Positions 1 through 7,216 of a stretch of 64,000 bases of DNA are shown here, in pieces. How positions within the stretch are numbered: the first letter of the stretch is position 1; every line of letters begins with the position of its first letter. Below the pieces are notes generated by a model, which worked only from the letters and a program-made list of their open reading frames with translations, made no database searches and was not told the DNA's origin. The translations under genes were made by a program, and so were the position numbers. Location: the NCBI GenBank assembly GCA_045114775.1, contig JBGULC010000022.1, forward strand, positions 15,993 to 79,992, given 5' to 3'. The DNA comes from UBA3792 sp045114775. Its GTDB lineage: Bacteria; Bacillota; Clostridia; Christensenellales; CAG-138.

Positions 1-572
1 CGCACCGAGCGCAGCGAATACTTCGCGTCGTACAGCGCCTCGAAGATCTCCATGATATCCTTGACGACCGCTTTATGCACCAGGATCTCGCCTTCGTGCT
101 CGATCCCGTCAAAATCCACGTACAATACGTGCACGTAGCGCAGATCCTTCATCTTCACCGGTGCGTCCTTCGGATCCTCCGGGAAGCTCATGCCGGTGAC
201 GTACTTCACCAGCGCTTCGGTCGGCGCGCAGTACCAGAAGCCCGCGTTCGTCTTCGACGTCGTGATCTTCTCCCCGCGGTACGGGTTGGGGGTCGGCGTC
301 GGCTCCGGCGTGGGCGTGGGTGTCGGCGTCGGTTCCGGGGTCGGGGTCGGCGCAGGCGTCGGCTCCGGCGTCGGCACGAACACAGGCAGCGGGGCGGGCG
401 TCGCCGTCTCGCCGAGCCGGACCTCCTCGACCTCGACCGGCGTCTCCGTGATCACGGGCGTTTCGATCGCCGTCGGCGGTGCGGTTGGCTCCGTGCCGGA
501 AGCTTCCGTATTCGGTTTTGCCGCGCACGCGAGCGCAAGCATGGCGCAAAGCAGCGGGAAAAGGCGTTTCAT
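1..572 (-). CDS. M15-type D-Ala-D-Ala carboxypeptidase-like lipoprotein (3' end cut by window edge)
   Basis: The reading frame starts at an ATG at 572 and runs off the left edge, so about 190 residues are visible. An N-terminal hydrophobic stretch ending in LALAC (Cys16) looks like a lipoprotein signal. A Pro/Thr/Glu-rich stalk follows (about residues 55-98, TPEPTPTP-type repeats). The last visible part contains VDFDG and GEILVHK followed by a helix leading to an SLR end. This matches the start of VanY/M15-type peptidases, which trim D-Ala from peptidoglycan stem peptides. The zinc ligands lie beyond the edge, so catalysis cannot be checked. The start has no Shine-Dalgarno sequence and sits 7 bases after a -10 box, so the mRNA may be leaderless. 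Confidence 0.75.
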   Translation of the reverse strand, partial: MKRLFPLLCAMLALACAAKPNTEASGTEPTAPPTAIETPVITETPVEVEEVRLGETATPAPLPVFVPTPEPTPAPTPTPEPTPTPTPTPEPTPTPNPYRGEKITTSKTNAGFWYCAPTEALVKYVTGMSFPEDPKDAPVKMKDLRYVHVLYVDFDGIEHEGEILVHKAVVKDIMEIFEALYDAKYSLRSV

Positions 573-579
573 AAATGTC

Positions 580-608
580 AGTATACCGCAGTTTTCCCTG
601 CTTGTACA
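580..608 (-). promoter_or_regulatory. Sigma-A-type promoter of the M15 lipoprotein gene
   Basis: On the minus strand TGTACA (603-608) and TATACT (580-585) are 17 bases apart. Only 7 bases separate the -10 box from the ATG, so transcription would begin at or next to the start codon. Confidence 0.55.
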
Positions 609-622
609 GAGCTTTTTTCATA

Positions 623-655
623 TAAAAACAGCCGCGCTGTCCGCACGGCTGTCTT
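623..655 (-). terminator. Intrinsic terminator after the nucleoside-importer operon
   Basis: On the minus strand the arms ACAGCCG and CGGCTGT form a hairpin followed by TTTTTATAT. It lies 13 bases after the stop codon of the last permease gene. Confidence 0.8.
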
Positions 656-667
656 TCGGAACGTTTG

Positions 668-1624
668 TCAGTTCAATTCGAGCTTTTTGAGCTGCTGTTT
701 GGCAAGGCGCTCGCGCTTGCGCTGTCCGCTGACGACGACGTAGACCATCATGATGATCGTGATGACGTACGGAATCGCCGAAGTCAGATCGGCGTTGACA
801 AGGTTGTAGCTCTGCAGAACAAGACCGATCGCGTCAAAGAAGCCGAACATCAGCGCCGCAAGGTATACCTTCGGCGGATGCGCCGCACCGAAGATGACGC
901 AGGCGAACGCGATATAGCCGCGGGAATCGCTCATGCCTTCGGTGAACGTGCCGTTCAGCTTGCCAAGCGACAGGGACGCGCCGGCAAGTCCGCAGAACAC
1001 GCCGCACAGGATCGACGCAATCCACTTCATCCGCTCGGGGCTCTTGCCTGCGGTGCGCAGCGTATCGGGCGATTCGCCGGAAGCGCGGATCCAGAAGCCC
1101 ACGGGCGTGCGGTACACGAACAGCCACATCAGAATGACAAGCAGCCATGTGAGATACACGAACAGATTGTGTCCGCTGACCGCGTTTCCGAGGAACGGAA
1201 CTTCCTTGATCAGCGGGATGTTGATGTTCTGCAGATAAGCCGCGCCGCGGATACCGTCGGAACCGAACAGCGAGCGGGAAAGATACGCCGTGATGCCCAT
1301 CGCAAAGGTATTCAGCGCGCAGCCGATGATGAACTCATCGCTGCGGAGCTTGACCGTAAACAGTGCAAAGAACAATCCGACCAGCACGCCGAACAGCATG
1401 GCGGCAAGAATACCGAGCGCCGCGCTGGCGAGGTAAAAACTCACGGCAGCGGACACAAATGCGCCCATCAGGATCATGCCGTCCATGCCGATGTTCATGA
1501 TGCCCGCATGTTCGGTCATGAGCCCGCCCAAAGCGGCGAGCGCGACCGGCGTCGCCGCGCCGAGCATCTGATTGAGAACGCTCGAACCGGCTCTGAAAAA
1601 GTCCGTCCAGGTAAACTCATTCAT
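668..1624 (-). CDS. BMP-family ABC importer, second permease (YufQ/NupQ type)
   Basis: A highly hydrophobic protein of 318 residues with many membrane segments. It matches the second permease of BMP-type nucleoside/purine importers, a LivM-related family. The motif EHAGIMNIGMDGM near residues 38-50 is typical. The ATG at 1624 is preceded by AAGGAGG at good spacing and overlaps the stop of the upstream permease by 8 bases; an upstream in-frame ATG at 1657 has no ribosome site. It is last in the order substrate-binding protein, ATPase, permease, permease. It should form the membrane channel with the preceding permease. The exact substrate (nucleoside, purine or a related small molecule) is inferred only from the family. 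Confidence 0.9.
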   Translation of the reverse strand: MNEFTWTDFFRAGSSVLNQMLGAATPVALAALGGLMTEHAGIMNIGMDGMILMGAFVSAAVSFYLASAALGILAAMLFGVLVGLFFALFTVKLRSDEFIIGCALNTFAMGITAYLSRSLFGSDGIRGAAYLQNINIPLIKEVPFLGNAVSGHNLFVYLTWLLVILMWLFVYRTPVGFWIRASGESPDTLRTAGKSPERMKWIASILCGVFCGLAGASLSLGKLNGTFTEGMSDSRGYIAFACVIFGAAHPPKVYLAALMFGFFDAIGLVLQSYNLVNADLTSAIPYVITIIMMVYVVVSGQRKRERLAKQQLKKLELN

Positions 1625-2729
1625 GCGCAGCGCCTCCTTCCCTGCGAAGCTGTACATCCCGCTCGGCAGCGCGTCTCTCCCTTGCCTTGGCGATCGCGGC
1701 GCGAACGCCTCTCTGCGCCGCCATGCAGAAGATGACCGTCGTCTGTATGATCCAGTAGATCTGGATCGGAACGCCGACGCTCTGCATTTCCATCGCGCCG
1801 ATCTTCAGGACCGCGAAGATCAGGGAAATAAGGATCGTCGGGATCGGCTGATACTGTGCGATCATCGCGACCATCAGGCCCTCGAAATAATACTCGTTGG
1901 ATACGTCCGTCGTGATGAATTTATAATTCGGTGCAATGCCGTAGACGCGGAACATGCCGACGAGACCGCACATCATGCCGGAAACGACCATCGCGAGGAT
2001 CACGATGCGGTCCGCCTTGATTCCGGCAAACCGCGCAAACCGCGGGTTGTCCCCGACCAAGCGCATTTCATAGCCCTTGGTGGTCTTCTGCAGCACGTAC
2101 CATACGAGGAACGTCAGGATTACGGAAGCGAAGATCGCCGTCGAAAGGTTTGAGTTGTTGAGCAGCGGCGTAAAACCGTACCGTTCGGAAACGATGATCC
2201 CCTCGGCATTGGAGGAATTCTTCCACGGTCCCTTGGCGAAGTACCCGCAGAGAAAGACCGCGACCGAGTTCAGCATGATCGTGGTGATGACCTCGTTGAC
2301 CTTGAGCTTGACCTTCAGAATTCCCGGGATAAACGCGTAAAGCCCGCCGACCGCAACAGCGCCGAGCACGGCGCACGGGATCGTAAGCCACGGCGTCACG
2401 CCGTCCATCCATACGCCGATCTGCGCGGCGAACAGACCGCCCAGAAGGAGCTGTCCCTCGCCGCCGACGTTGAAGATACCGGCACGGCTGCCGATGTCGC
2501 AGGCAAGGCCGCACAGGCACAGCACCATAGCGTATTCGAGCGTGTTGCCGATGTGCCGCCAGTTTGAGAACGCGCCTTCAACCAGCGCGCCGTATGCCTG
2601 AAGCGGATTACGTCCGGTGACGGCGATGATGCCCGCGCCGAGCAGCAGCGCGACGCTGAGACTGATCAGAAGCGCCAGAAGATAGCCGAGATCCACCTTG
2701 CGCCGGATCCATGCAAGCGCGTTCTTCAT
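1617..2729 (-). CDS. BMP-family ABC importer, first permease (YufP/NupP type)
   Basis: A membrane protein of 370 residues and the larger of the two permeases. An N-terminal cytoplasmic stretch is followed by about ten hydrophobic segments and a basic C-terminus. The sequence IFNVGGEGQLLLGG is a hallmark of this permease family. The start chosen is the ATG at 2729, which follows GGAAGGAGG and overlaps the ATPase stop as ATGA, so translation is probably coupled. Expected partners are the other permease, the double ATPase and the lipid-anchored binding protein of the same operon. Confidence 0.92.
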   Translation of the reverse strand: MKNALAWIRRKVDLGYLLALLISLSVALLLGAGIIAVTGRNPLQAYGALVEGAFSNWRHIGNTLEYAMVLCLCGLACDIGSRAGIFNVGGEGQLLLGGLFAAQIGVWMDGVTPWLTIPCAVLGAVAVGGLYAFIPGILKVKLKVNEVITTIMLNSVAVFLCGYFAKGPWKNSSNAEGIIVSERYGFTPLLNNSNLSTAIFASVILTFLVWYVLQKTTKGYEMRLVGDNPRFARFAGIKADRIVILAMVVSGMMCGLVGMFRVYGIAPNYKFITTDVSNEYYFEGLMVAMIAQYQPIPTILISLIFAVLKIGAMEMQSVGVPIQIYWIIQTTVIFCMAAQRGVRAAIAKARERRAAERDVQLRREGGAAHE

Positions 2730-4318
2730 TCTTCCGCCTCCTTCCCGGTGCCGGTCATGCACAGACCGATCTCCTCCTTGGTGATCTCATCCGCCTTGAA
2801 TTCGCCGGTGATCCTGCCCTCATACAGCGTGATGATGCGGTCCGAAAGCCGGAAGACCTCGTCGAGGTCCGCAGAGCTTAAAAGGATCGCCGCGCCTTCG
2901 TTGCGCTTTTCAATGATGCGCGTGTGGAAGAACTCCATCGCGCCGACGTCCACGCCGCGCGTCGGCTGCGATATGACGAGCACCGGCGTATCGAAGCTGA
3001 ATTCGCGCGCCACGACGACCTTCTGCATGTTGCCGCCGGACATGGACCCGACCTCAGTCCGGATGCCGGCGCCGCGGATGTCGAATTTCTGATAGAGCTC
3101 GCTCGCGTAGCGCTCGACCGTGCTGCGCCGCTGATGGAAACCGAACAGGTTGAAACGCTTCTCCTTCTGTCTGCCGACGAGCAGATTGTCCGTAACCGAC
3201 GCGACCTTGTCAACACCGGTCGAAAGGCGATCCTCCGGCACGTGCGAAAGACCGAGTGCGCGGATCTCGCCGGGCGTTTTGCCCGTTGCGTCCTTACCGC
3301 AGACCGTGACCTTGCCGCGGTTGATCTTGCGCATGCCCGTGATCGCTTCGAGAAGCTCGCTCTGTCCGTTGCCCTCGATCGCCGCAATGCCCAATACCTC
3401 GCCCTTGCGGACGGAAAGCGACACGCCGCGCACTGCGGGAAGACCGCGGTTGTCCGCAACATAGAGATCTTTGACCTCGATCGCGACCTCGCCGGGCTCG
3501 CCGGTCTTCTCGAGACGATCGAACAGCACGGGACGCCCGACCATCATGGAGGCCAGCGTCTTTTCGTCGACGTCCTTTGTTTCCTTTACGCCGATCAGCT
3601 TGCCCTGCCGCATGACGCCGACGCGGTCGGAGATCGCCATGACCTCGTAAAGCTTGTGCGTGATGATGATGACTGTGACCTGCTTCTCGCGCACAATGCG
3701 GCGAATGACCTCAAAGAGCTCGTCCGTTTCCTGCGGCGTCAGAACCGCCGTCGGCTCGTCGAGGATCAGGATGTCCGCGCCGCGGTAGAGCGTTTTCAAA
3801 ATCTCCACGCGCTGTTGGAGTCCCACGGAGATATCGCGGATCTCAGCCGAAGGATCGACTTCAAGGCCGTACTCCTTCACAAGCTCTCTTGTGAGATCCT
3901 CCGCTTTCCGATTGTTGAACATTATGCCCGCCCGCTTCGGCTCATGGCCCAGAACGATGTTCTGCGCGACGGTAAACGACGGGACCAGCATGAAGTGCTG
4001 ATGCACCATGCCGATGCCGCGGTCGATCGCCGCCTTCGGAGAAAACTCCGTGACCTTCTCGCCGCGCACGTATAAGTTTCCCGCCGTCGGCGTGTTGATG
4101 CCGTACAGGATGTTCATCAGCGTCGACTTGCCCGCGCCGTTTTCGCCGACCAGGGCGAACACCTCGCCGTTTCGGATCGAAAGCGAGATGTCGTCGTTTG
4201 CAAGCACGCCCGGAAACTCCATGGAGATATGTTCAAACCGGATCTCGTCCACAGCTTCGCCGGCTTCGGGAACCGCTCCGTTTGCGGGATCATTTTCAAA
4301 CCGGATCTCGTCCGTCAA
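2726..4318 (-). CDS. BMP-family ABC importer ATP-binding protein with two nucleotide-binding domains (YufO/NupO type)
   Basis: A protein of about 530 residues with two ABC ATPase domains. The first has a full Walker A (GENGAGKST), signature SVGLQQR and Walker B ILILDEPT. The second has the degenerate site normal for sugar/nucleoside importers (EGNGQSE) with SGGNMQK and QPTRGVD. The best start is TTG at 4318, because AAGGGGGAG lies 8 bases before it; the ATG at 4363 has no such site. A short motif, DEIRFE, occurs twice in the N-terminal 30 residues. It powers the two downstream permeases. A terminator-like hairpin separates it from the binding-protein gene. Confidence 0.93.
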   Translation of the reverse strand: MTDEIRFENDPANGAVPEAGEAVDEIRFEHISMEFPGVLANDDISLSIRNGEVFALVGENGAGKSTLMNILYGINTPTAGNLYVRGEKVTEFSPKAAIDRGIGMVHQHFMLVPSFTVAQNIVLGHEPKRAGIMFNNRKAEDLTRELVKEYGLEVDPSAEIRDISVGLQQRVEILKTLYRGADILILDEPTAVLTPQETDELFEVIRRIVREKQVTVIIITHKLYEVMAISDRVGVMRQGKLIGVKETKDVDEKTLASMMVGRPVLFDRLEKTGEPGEVAIEVKDLYVADNRGLPAVRGVSLSVRKGEVLGIAAIEGNGQSELLEAITGMRKINRGKVTVCGKDATGKTPGEIRALGLSHVPEDRLSTGVDKVASVTDNLLVGRQKEKRFNLFGFHQRRSTVERYASELYQKFDIRGAGIRTEVGSMSGGNMQKVVVAREFSFDTPVLVISQPTRGVDVGAMEFFHTRIIEKRNEGAAILLSSADLDEVFRLSDRIITLYEGRITGEFKADEITKEEIGLCMTGTGKEAEE

Positions 4319-4381
4319 GGTATCACTCCCCCTTCTCTGTTCTGTGCCGCAGGCACATCGCAAAATGCGGCTTGCACCGCG

Positions 4382-4422
4382 AAAAAAGGCGGAAGCCGCC
4401 CCAAAGTGACAGCTTCCGCGCC
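4382..4422 (-). terminator. Terminator-like hairpin between binding-protein and ATPase genes
   Basis: On the minus strand GCGCGGAAGC pairs with GGCTTCCGCC across a short loop and is followed by TTTTTT. It lies just after the binding-protein stop. Partial termination here would give more binding protein than ATPase and permeases. Confidence 0.8.
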
Positions 4423-4430
4423 GTTTGCAA

Positions 4431-5414
4431 TTATCTCGTGGTTTCGACCTTGATCTCGCCGGAAGCGATCTTCTTCGCGAGCTCTTCGACCATCGTCTTC
4501 ACTTCGGCCGGGACCTGCTGGGTCGCGCCCTCTTCGCCGTAGCCGATGCCGATGTAGCCGTTCGTCATATCGGCGACCCAGGTCGTGCCGAGCTGGGACT
4601 TATCGCCCGACAGGAGCTTCGAAACGGCGTCATAGATGGACTTGCCGACTTCCTTCTTCATCGAGCAGATGATGACGGCGTCGTTGATGTATTTCTGATC
4701 GGAGTCGACGCCGATCGCATAGTAACCGCCCTCCTGCGCCGCCTCGAATACGCCGTCGCCGGCCTTCGACGCAACCTGGAAGATGACGTCCGCGCCTTTG
4801 TCGTGCAGGACCTTCGCGCAGTCCTTGCCCTTCGCCGGATCGTCCCAGCTTCCCGTATAGTTGACTTCGACCTTGGTCGCGTCGTTGAAGTACTTCGCAC
4901 CCTGCTTGTAGCCCACGATGAAGTCGTTGATCGTGATGTTGTCCTCGCCTCCGACCGCGCCGACCGTGCCGGTCTTGCTCATCGCAGCCGCAATGTAGCC
5001 CGCCAGGAACGAACCCTCGTTCTGAGCGTACGTGATGTTCAGCACGTTCGAGACGTCCTTGCTCGTCGCATTGTCGATCCAGATAAAGCTGACGTCCGGA
5101 TACGTCGGCGCGACGCTCTCGATGTCTTCAAACTCCCAGCCGACGCAGATGACGATGCCGGACTTGTCCGCAGCGTTCTTCATGTACATCGTCCAGTTCT
5201 CGTTGTTGCACTCGATGTACTTGACCTCGACCTTGTCCGCAAAGTCCTTTGCAATACGCTCGCCGCCCAGCTTGGACTGATCATAGAACGAACGGTCGCC
5301 GAACTGACCGGCAACGACGATCGTAACGACGGTCTTGTCGGAACCCTTCGTGCACGCGGCCATGCAGCCGAGCGTCAGCACGATCGCCAGCATCAATGCC
5401 AAAAATTTCTTCAT
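4431..5414 (-). CDS. BMP-family ABC importer lipoprotein, substrate-binding protein
   Basis: A lipoprotein of 327 residues. The signal MKKFLALMLAIVLTLG is followed by Cys17 and Cys21 (lipobox TLGC or MAAC). The mature part shows the BMP fold: VVAGQFGDRSFYDQS near the start and a central IWIDN segment. It is the first gene of a four-gene minus-strand operon and should deliver nucleoside-like substrates to the two permeases. The ATG at 5414 has AGGAGG 8 bases upstream; the longer frame to 5564 has no ribosome site. The C-terminus is rich in charged helices as usual. Confidence 0.93.
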   Translation of the reverse strand: MKKFLALMLAIVLTLGCMAACTKGSDKTVVTIVVAGQFGDRSFYDQSKLGGERIAKDFADKVEVKYIECNNENWTMYMKNAADKSGIVICVGWEFEDIESVAPTYPDVSFIWIDNATSKDVSNVLNITYAQNEGSFLAGYIAAAMSKTGTVGAVGGEDNITINDFIVGYKQGAKYFNDATKVEVNYTGSWDDPAKGKDCAKVLHDKGADVIFQVASKAGDGVFEAAQEGGYYAIGVDSDQKYINDAVIICSMKKEVGKSIYDAVSKLLSGDKSQLGTTWVADMTNGYIGIGYGEEGATQQVPAEVKTMVEELAKKIASGEIKVETTR

Positions 5415-5457
5415 AACCGATATCCTCCTGTGTATTGCCCTTTTCGGGTACGATATC

Positions 5458-5486
5458 AGTATAATACGGATCCTCAGCTTTTTCAA
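5458..5486 (-). promoter_or_regulatory. Promoter of the nucleoside-importer operon
   Basis: On the minus strand TTGAAA (5481-5486), a 17-base spacer and TATACT (5458-5463). A leader of about 40 bases leads to the AGGAGG site. Confidence 0.75.
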
Positions 5487-5563
5487 CCCGCATTTTTCGG
5501 AAAAAAGCGCATGCGCTGCCGGTCCCGCGTGCAAACTAACCGAAAAGAAAGGAGGTCCACGCA

Positions 5564-5728
5564 ATGGAACACAGCGAACAGAGCATCGGCTGCGAAGTGA
5601 AGAGCTGCCGATTCAACGAAAGCGGCCGCCGCTGCGGTCTCAGCAGCATCTGGGTCCGCCCCGCGCACGATACGGCGACCGGCCGTCAGAACGAAAGCCT
5701 CTGCGGCTCCTATGAACACCGCGATTGA
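5564..5728 (+). CDS. DUF1540 domain small protein
   Basis: A 54-residue protein with Cys at 10, 15, 24 and 47. The pattern IGCEVKSCRFN, then CGLSSIWV, then SLCGSYE matches DUF1540, a short Cys-rich family common in Clostridia that probably binds a metal. Its function is not established. AAAGGAGG lies 8 bases before the ATG. It stands alone between two minus-strand units and ends at a hairpin shared with the convergent zinc-ribbon gene. Confidence 0.85.
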   Translation: MEHSEQSIGCEVKSCRFNESGRRCGLSSIWVRPAHDTATGRQNESLCGSYEHRD

Positions 5729-5735
5729 AGAACGG

Positions 5736-5766
5736 AAAAACGGACAGCCGAAGCTGTCCGTTTCTG
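5736..5766. terminator. Bidirectional terminator between convergent genes
   Basis: AACGGACAG and CTGTCCGTT form a 9-bp stem around CCGAAG. The flanks are A-rich on the left and T-containing on the right, so it can serve the DUF1540 gene and the minus-strand zinc-ribbon gene. Confidence 0.75.
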
Positions 5767-5779
5767 TAAGATGGGTTCC

Positions 5780-6058
5780 TTATCTGCCGCGGCGCGCTGC
5801 GAAGCACTCCGAGCAATAGATCGGTTTGTCGTTTCTCGGCTGGAACGGCACCTTCGTGGGCTTGCCGCAAGAGGCGCAAACCGCGTCGAACATTTCGCGC
5901 TGCGGAGCGCGCGCGGCGTTCTTGCGGGCCTTACGGCATTCCGGGCAACGGACGGGGTCGTTTTTGAAATCGTTCTTGGCGTAAAATTCCTGCTCGCCCG
6001 CGCTGAAAATAAATTCCCTGCCGCAGTCTCTGCAAACCAGTGTTCTGTCTTCGTACAT
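5780..6058 (-). CDS. Double zinc-ribbon protein (zf_Tbcl / CxxC-x17-CxxC type)
   Basis: A 92-residue soluble protein with four CxxC knuckles: Cys9/12, 38/41, 61/64 and 82/85. The first half (LVCRDCG and FIFSAGEQEFY) is the probable zinc-binding ribbon seen in many Clostridia. The second half has two CxxC pairs 17 residues apart and ends FAARRGR. It probably binds nucleic acid or a protein partner; the real target is unknown. The ATG at 6058 has only a distant GGGA. The gene is preceded by a leader of about 260 bases that looks strongly structured and has its own promoter, so it may be controlled by that RNA, or be translated from the tail of a non-coding RNA transcript. Confidence 0.85.
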   Translation of the reverse strand: MYEDRTLVCRDCGREFIFSAGEQEFYAKNDFKNDPVRCPECRKARKNAARAPQREMFDAVCASCGKPTKVPFQPRNDKPIYCSECFAARRGR

Positions 6059-6069
6059 GATGATTTCTG

Positions 6070-6319
6070 TTTCCCTTCGCGATTGGTGATTATTTGATCT
6101 CCGTTTTCGGCTGACCTGGTCTTTGCCCCCACACTCGCCGGCAGGAGGGTTCGCTCCTAAAGCCTGTGCTTCCCCACTACTACCTCTCTCGGCGGTAAAC
6201 CGCCGGCCGGACTTACGTCTAAGCCGCACCATGCTCACGGGCGCTTTGGCCCGCTTATGTGGATCGTTTTGCCTGCGACTGGCATCGACTTGCAACCACA
6301 GACCCGAATTCGGACATCC
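6070..6319 (-). ncRNA. Candidate structured RNA / long leader of the zinc-ribbon gene
   Basis: About 250 transcribed bases lie between a good promoter (6325-6353) and the zinc-ribbon ATG. Several stems are visible on the minus strand. TGTGGAT (6316-6322) pairs with ATCCACA (6258-6264) and closes a 5' domain. A GGGC/GCCC hairpin follows, then GGCGGTTTACCGCC and AGGAG/CTCCT hairpins. CGGCT-TA-GAC pairs with GTCAGCCG and closes a 3' domain near 6110-6222. No convincing gene lies in it. The family is not recognised. A raiA-type, 6S-like or riboswitch RNA are possibilities, and none is proven. Confidence 0.6.
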
Positions 6320-6324
6320 ACACA

Positions 6325-6353
6325 AGTATAAACCATCTTTCCGTAAATAGCAA
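6325..6353 (-). promoter_or_regulatory. Promoter of the structured leader RNA and zinc-ribbon gene
   Basis: On the minus strand TTGCTA (6348-6353), 17 bases, TATACT (6325-6330). Transcription should start near 6318, exactly where the 5' stem begins. Confidence 0.75.
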
Positions 6354-6390
6354 AGGTTTTTTTCGGTTCCCGGAAAACTTTTTTTCACGC

Positions 6391-6413
6391 AAAAAAGGGC
6401 CGGAGCCCTTTCG
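6391..6413 (-). terminator. Terminator of ywlG
   Basis: On the minus strand AAAGGGC TCCG GCCCTTTTTT, 11 bases after the ywlG stop codon. Confidence 0.85.
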
Positions 6414-6423
6414 ATCTGTCGGT

Positions 6424-7020
6424 TTATTCCGTGACCTTCCGCTGCGCGTGCGCGTCGGAACCGACGGGGACGTTATCATATTGTGCGCGCGGGCCGCCGA
6501 CATACTTCGGCCGCGAGAACGCCATGACGAGGTTCGCTTCGCCGATATGCCGTAAAGGACTGTGCACCGGCACCGCCACGCAATGCAGATGCATGCCGAT
6601 CAGCGTGTCGCCGACGTCGATGCCGAGGATCGCCTGTCCGTTCAGGCTCTCGACCATCACCGCGTCGGGAATGCGCGCGTACGCCTCGGTCACACATGCG
6701 CCGCCCGCGTGCAGCCAGGGCTTCACCCAGACCTGCTGAAGCCCGTATTTCTTCATCGTCGCGCGCGAGCAGCACAGCGAGCGGTTGATGTGCTCGCAGC
6801 CCTGCACGGCAAGGTCGAGCCCCGCTTCTTCAACAAGCGGCAGCAGCGCGGAAAGGAGCGCTTTCGCGGCCTCCTCGCTGGAACCCGAGCCGATCCGCTT
6901 GCCGCAGATCTCGCTGGTCGAGCAGCCGAGTACGATGAGAGAGCCTTTCTCCGGCTTTGCCGCGTTCATGAGGATCGAAAACGCCTCTCTGACCTGTTCT
7001 TTGATTTCCTGTTCGTTCAT
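6424..7020 (-). CDS. ywlG: YwlG family protein (TIGR01440, DUF436)
   Basis: A 198-residue protein matching the YwlG family over its full usual length. Recognisable parts are GSLIVLGCSTSEICG near residue 26, the central AVQGCEHINRSL segment and GGPRAQYDNVPVG close to the C-terminus. The function of the family is not known; in many Bacillota it lies near glyA or rpiB, but not here. The ATG at 7020 follows GAGG. It has its own promoter about 120 bases upstream, and its leader contains GATAT-type repeat hairpins. It is divergent from mutY. Confidence 0.92.
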   Translation of the reverse strand: MNEQEIKEQVREAFSILMNAAKPEKGSLIVLGCSTSEICGKRIGSGSSEEAAKALLSALLPLVEEAGLDLAVQGCEHINRSLCCSRATMKKYGLQQVWVKPWLHAGGACVTEAYARIPDAVMVESLNGQAILGIDVGDTLIGMHLHCVAVPVHSPLRHIGEANLVMAFSRPKYVGGPRAQYDNVPVGSDAHAQRKVTE

Positions 7021-7077
7021 AATGGTTACCTCGGATGGATGATTCTGGTGATCTCGTTTGCGCAGGCAAATATATCG

Positions 7078-7150
7078 CGCGGCGTGAACCGCATATCGTT
7101 TGAAGTCCCCTGCGGGACGCGATATACCTGCGGCACAATGAGTATATCCG
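7078..7150. repeat. GATAT-linked hairpin repeat in the ywlG leader
   Basis: Short stems such as GTCCC CTGC GGGAC are separated by CGATATA or GTATAT-like links. The arrangement resembles the clearer array at 20591-20684. It lies inside the predicted ywlG transcript. Confidence 0.5.
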
Positions 7151-7169
7151 TTCCGACCCGCAAAGTCAA
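7141..7169 (-). promoter_or_regulatory. Promoter of ywlG
   Basis: On the minus strand TTGACT (7164-7169), 17 bases, TATACT (7141-7146). It is back to back with the mutY promoter. Confidence 0.75.
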
Positions 7170-7181
7170 GGGACGAACCCT

Positions 7182-7210
7182 TTGCAAAAGCCTTTGCAGT
7201 ATGATATACT
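7182..7210 (+). promoter_or_regulatory. Promoter of mutY, placed for a leaderless mRNA
   Basis: TTGCAA (7182-7187), 17 bases, TATACT (7205-7210). Only 6 bases separate the -10 box from the mutY ATG at 7217, so the start codon would be at about +1. Confidence 0.7.
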
Positions 7211-7216
7211 TTCGGT

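Noticed and set aside
190..690. Gly/Val repeat protein on the plus strand
   Set aside because: It is the antisense of the Pro/Thr stalk of the M15 lipoprotein and crosses that gene's promoter.
4425..5600. A 391-codon plus-strand frame over the binding-protein gene
   Set aside because: Antisense shadow; the minus-strand gene has signal peptide, family motifs, ribosome site and promoter.
6123..6503. Small proteins on either strand in the leader region
   Set aside because: The frames cut across well-formed RNA stems, lack ribosome sites and have no conserved motifs.
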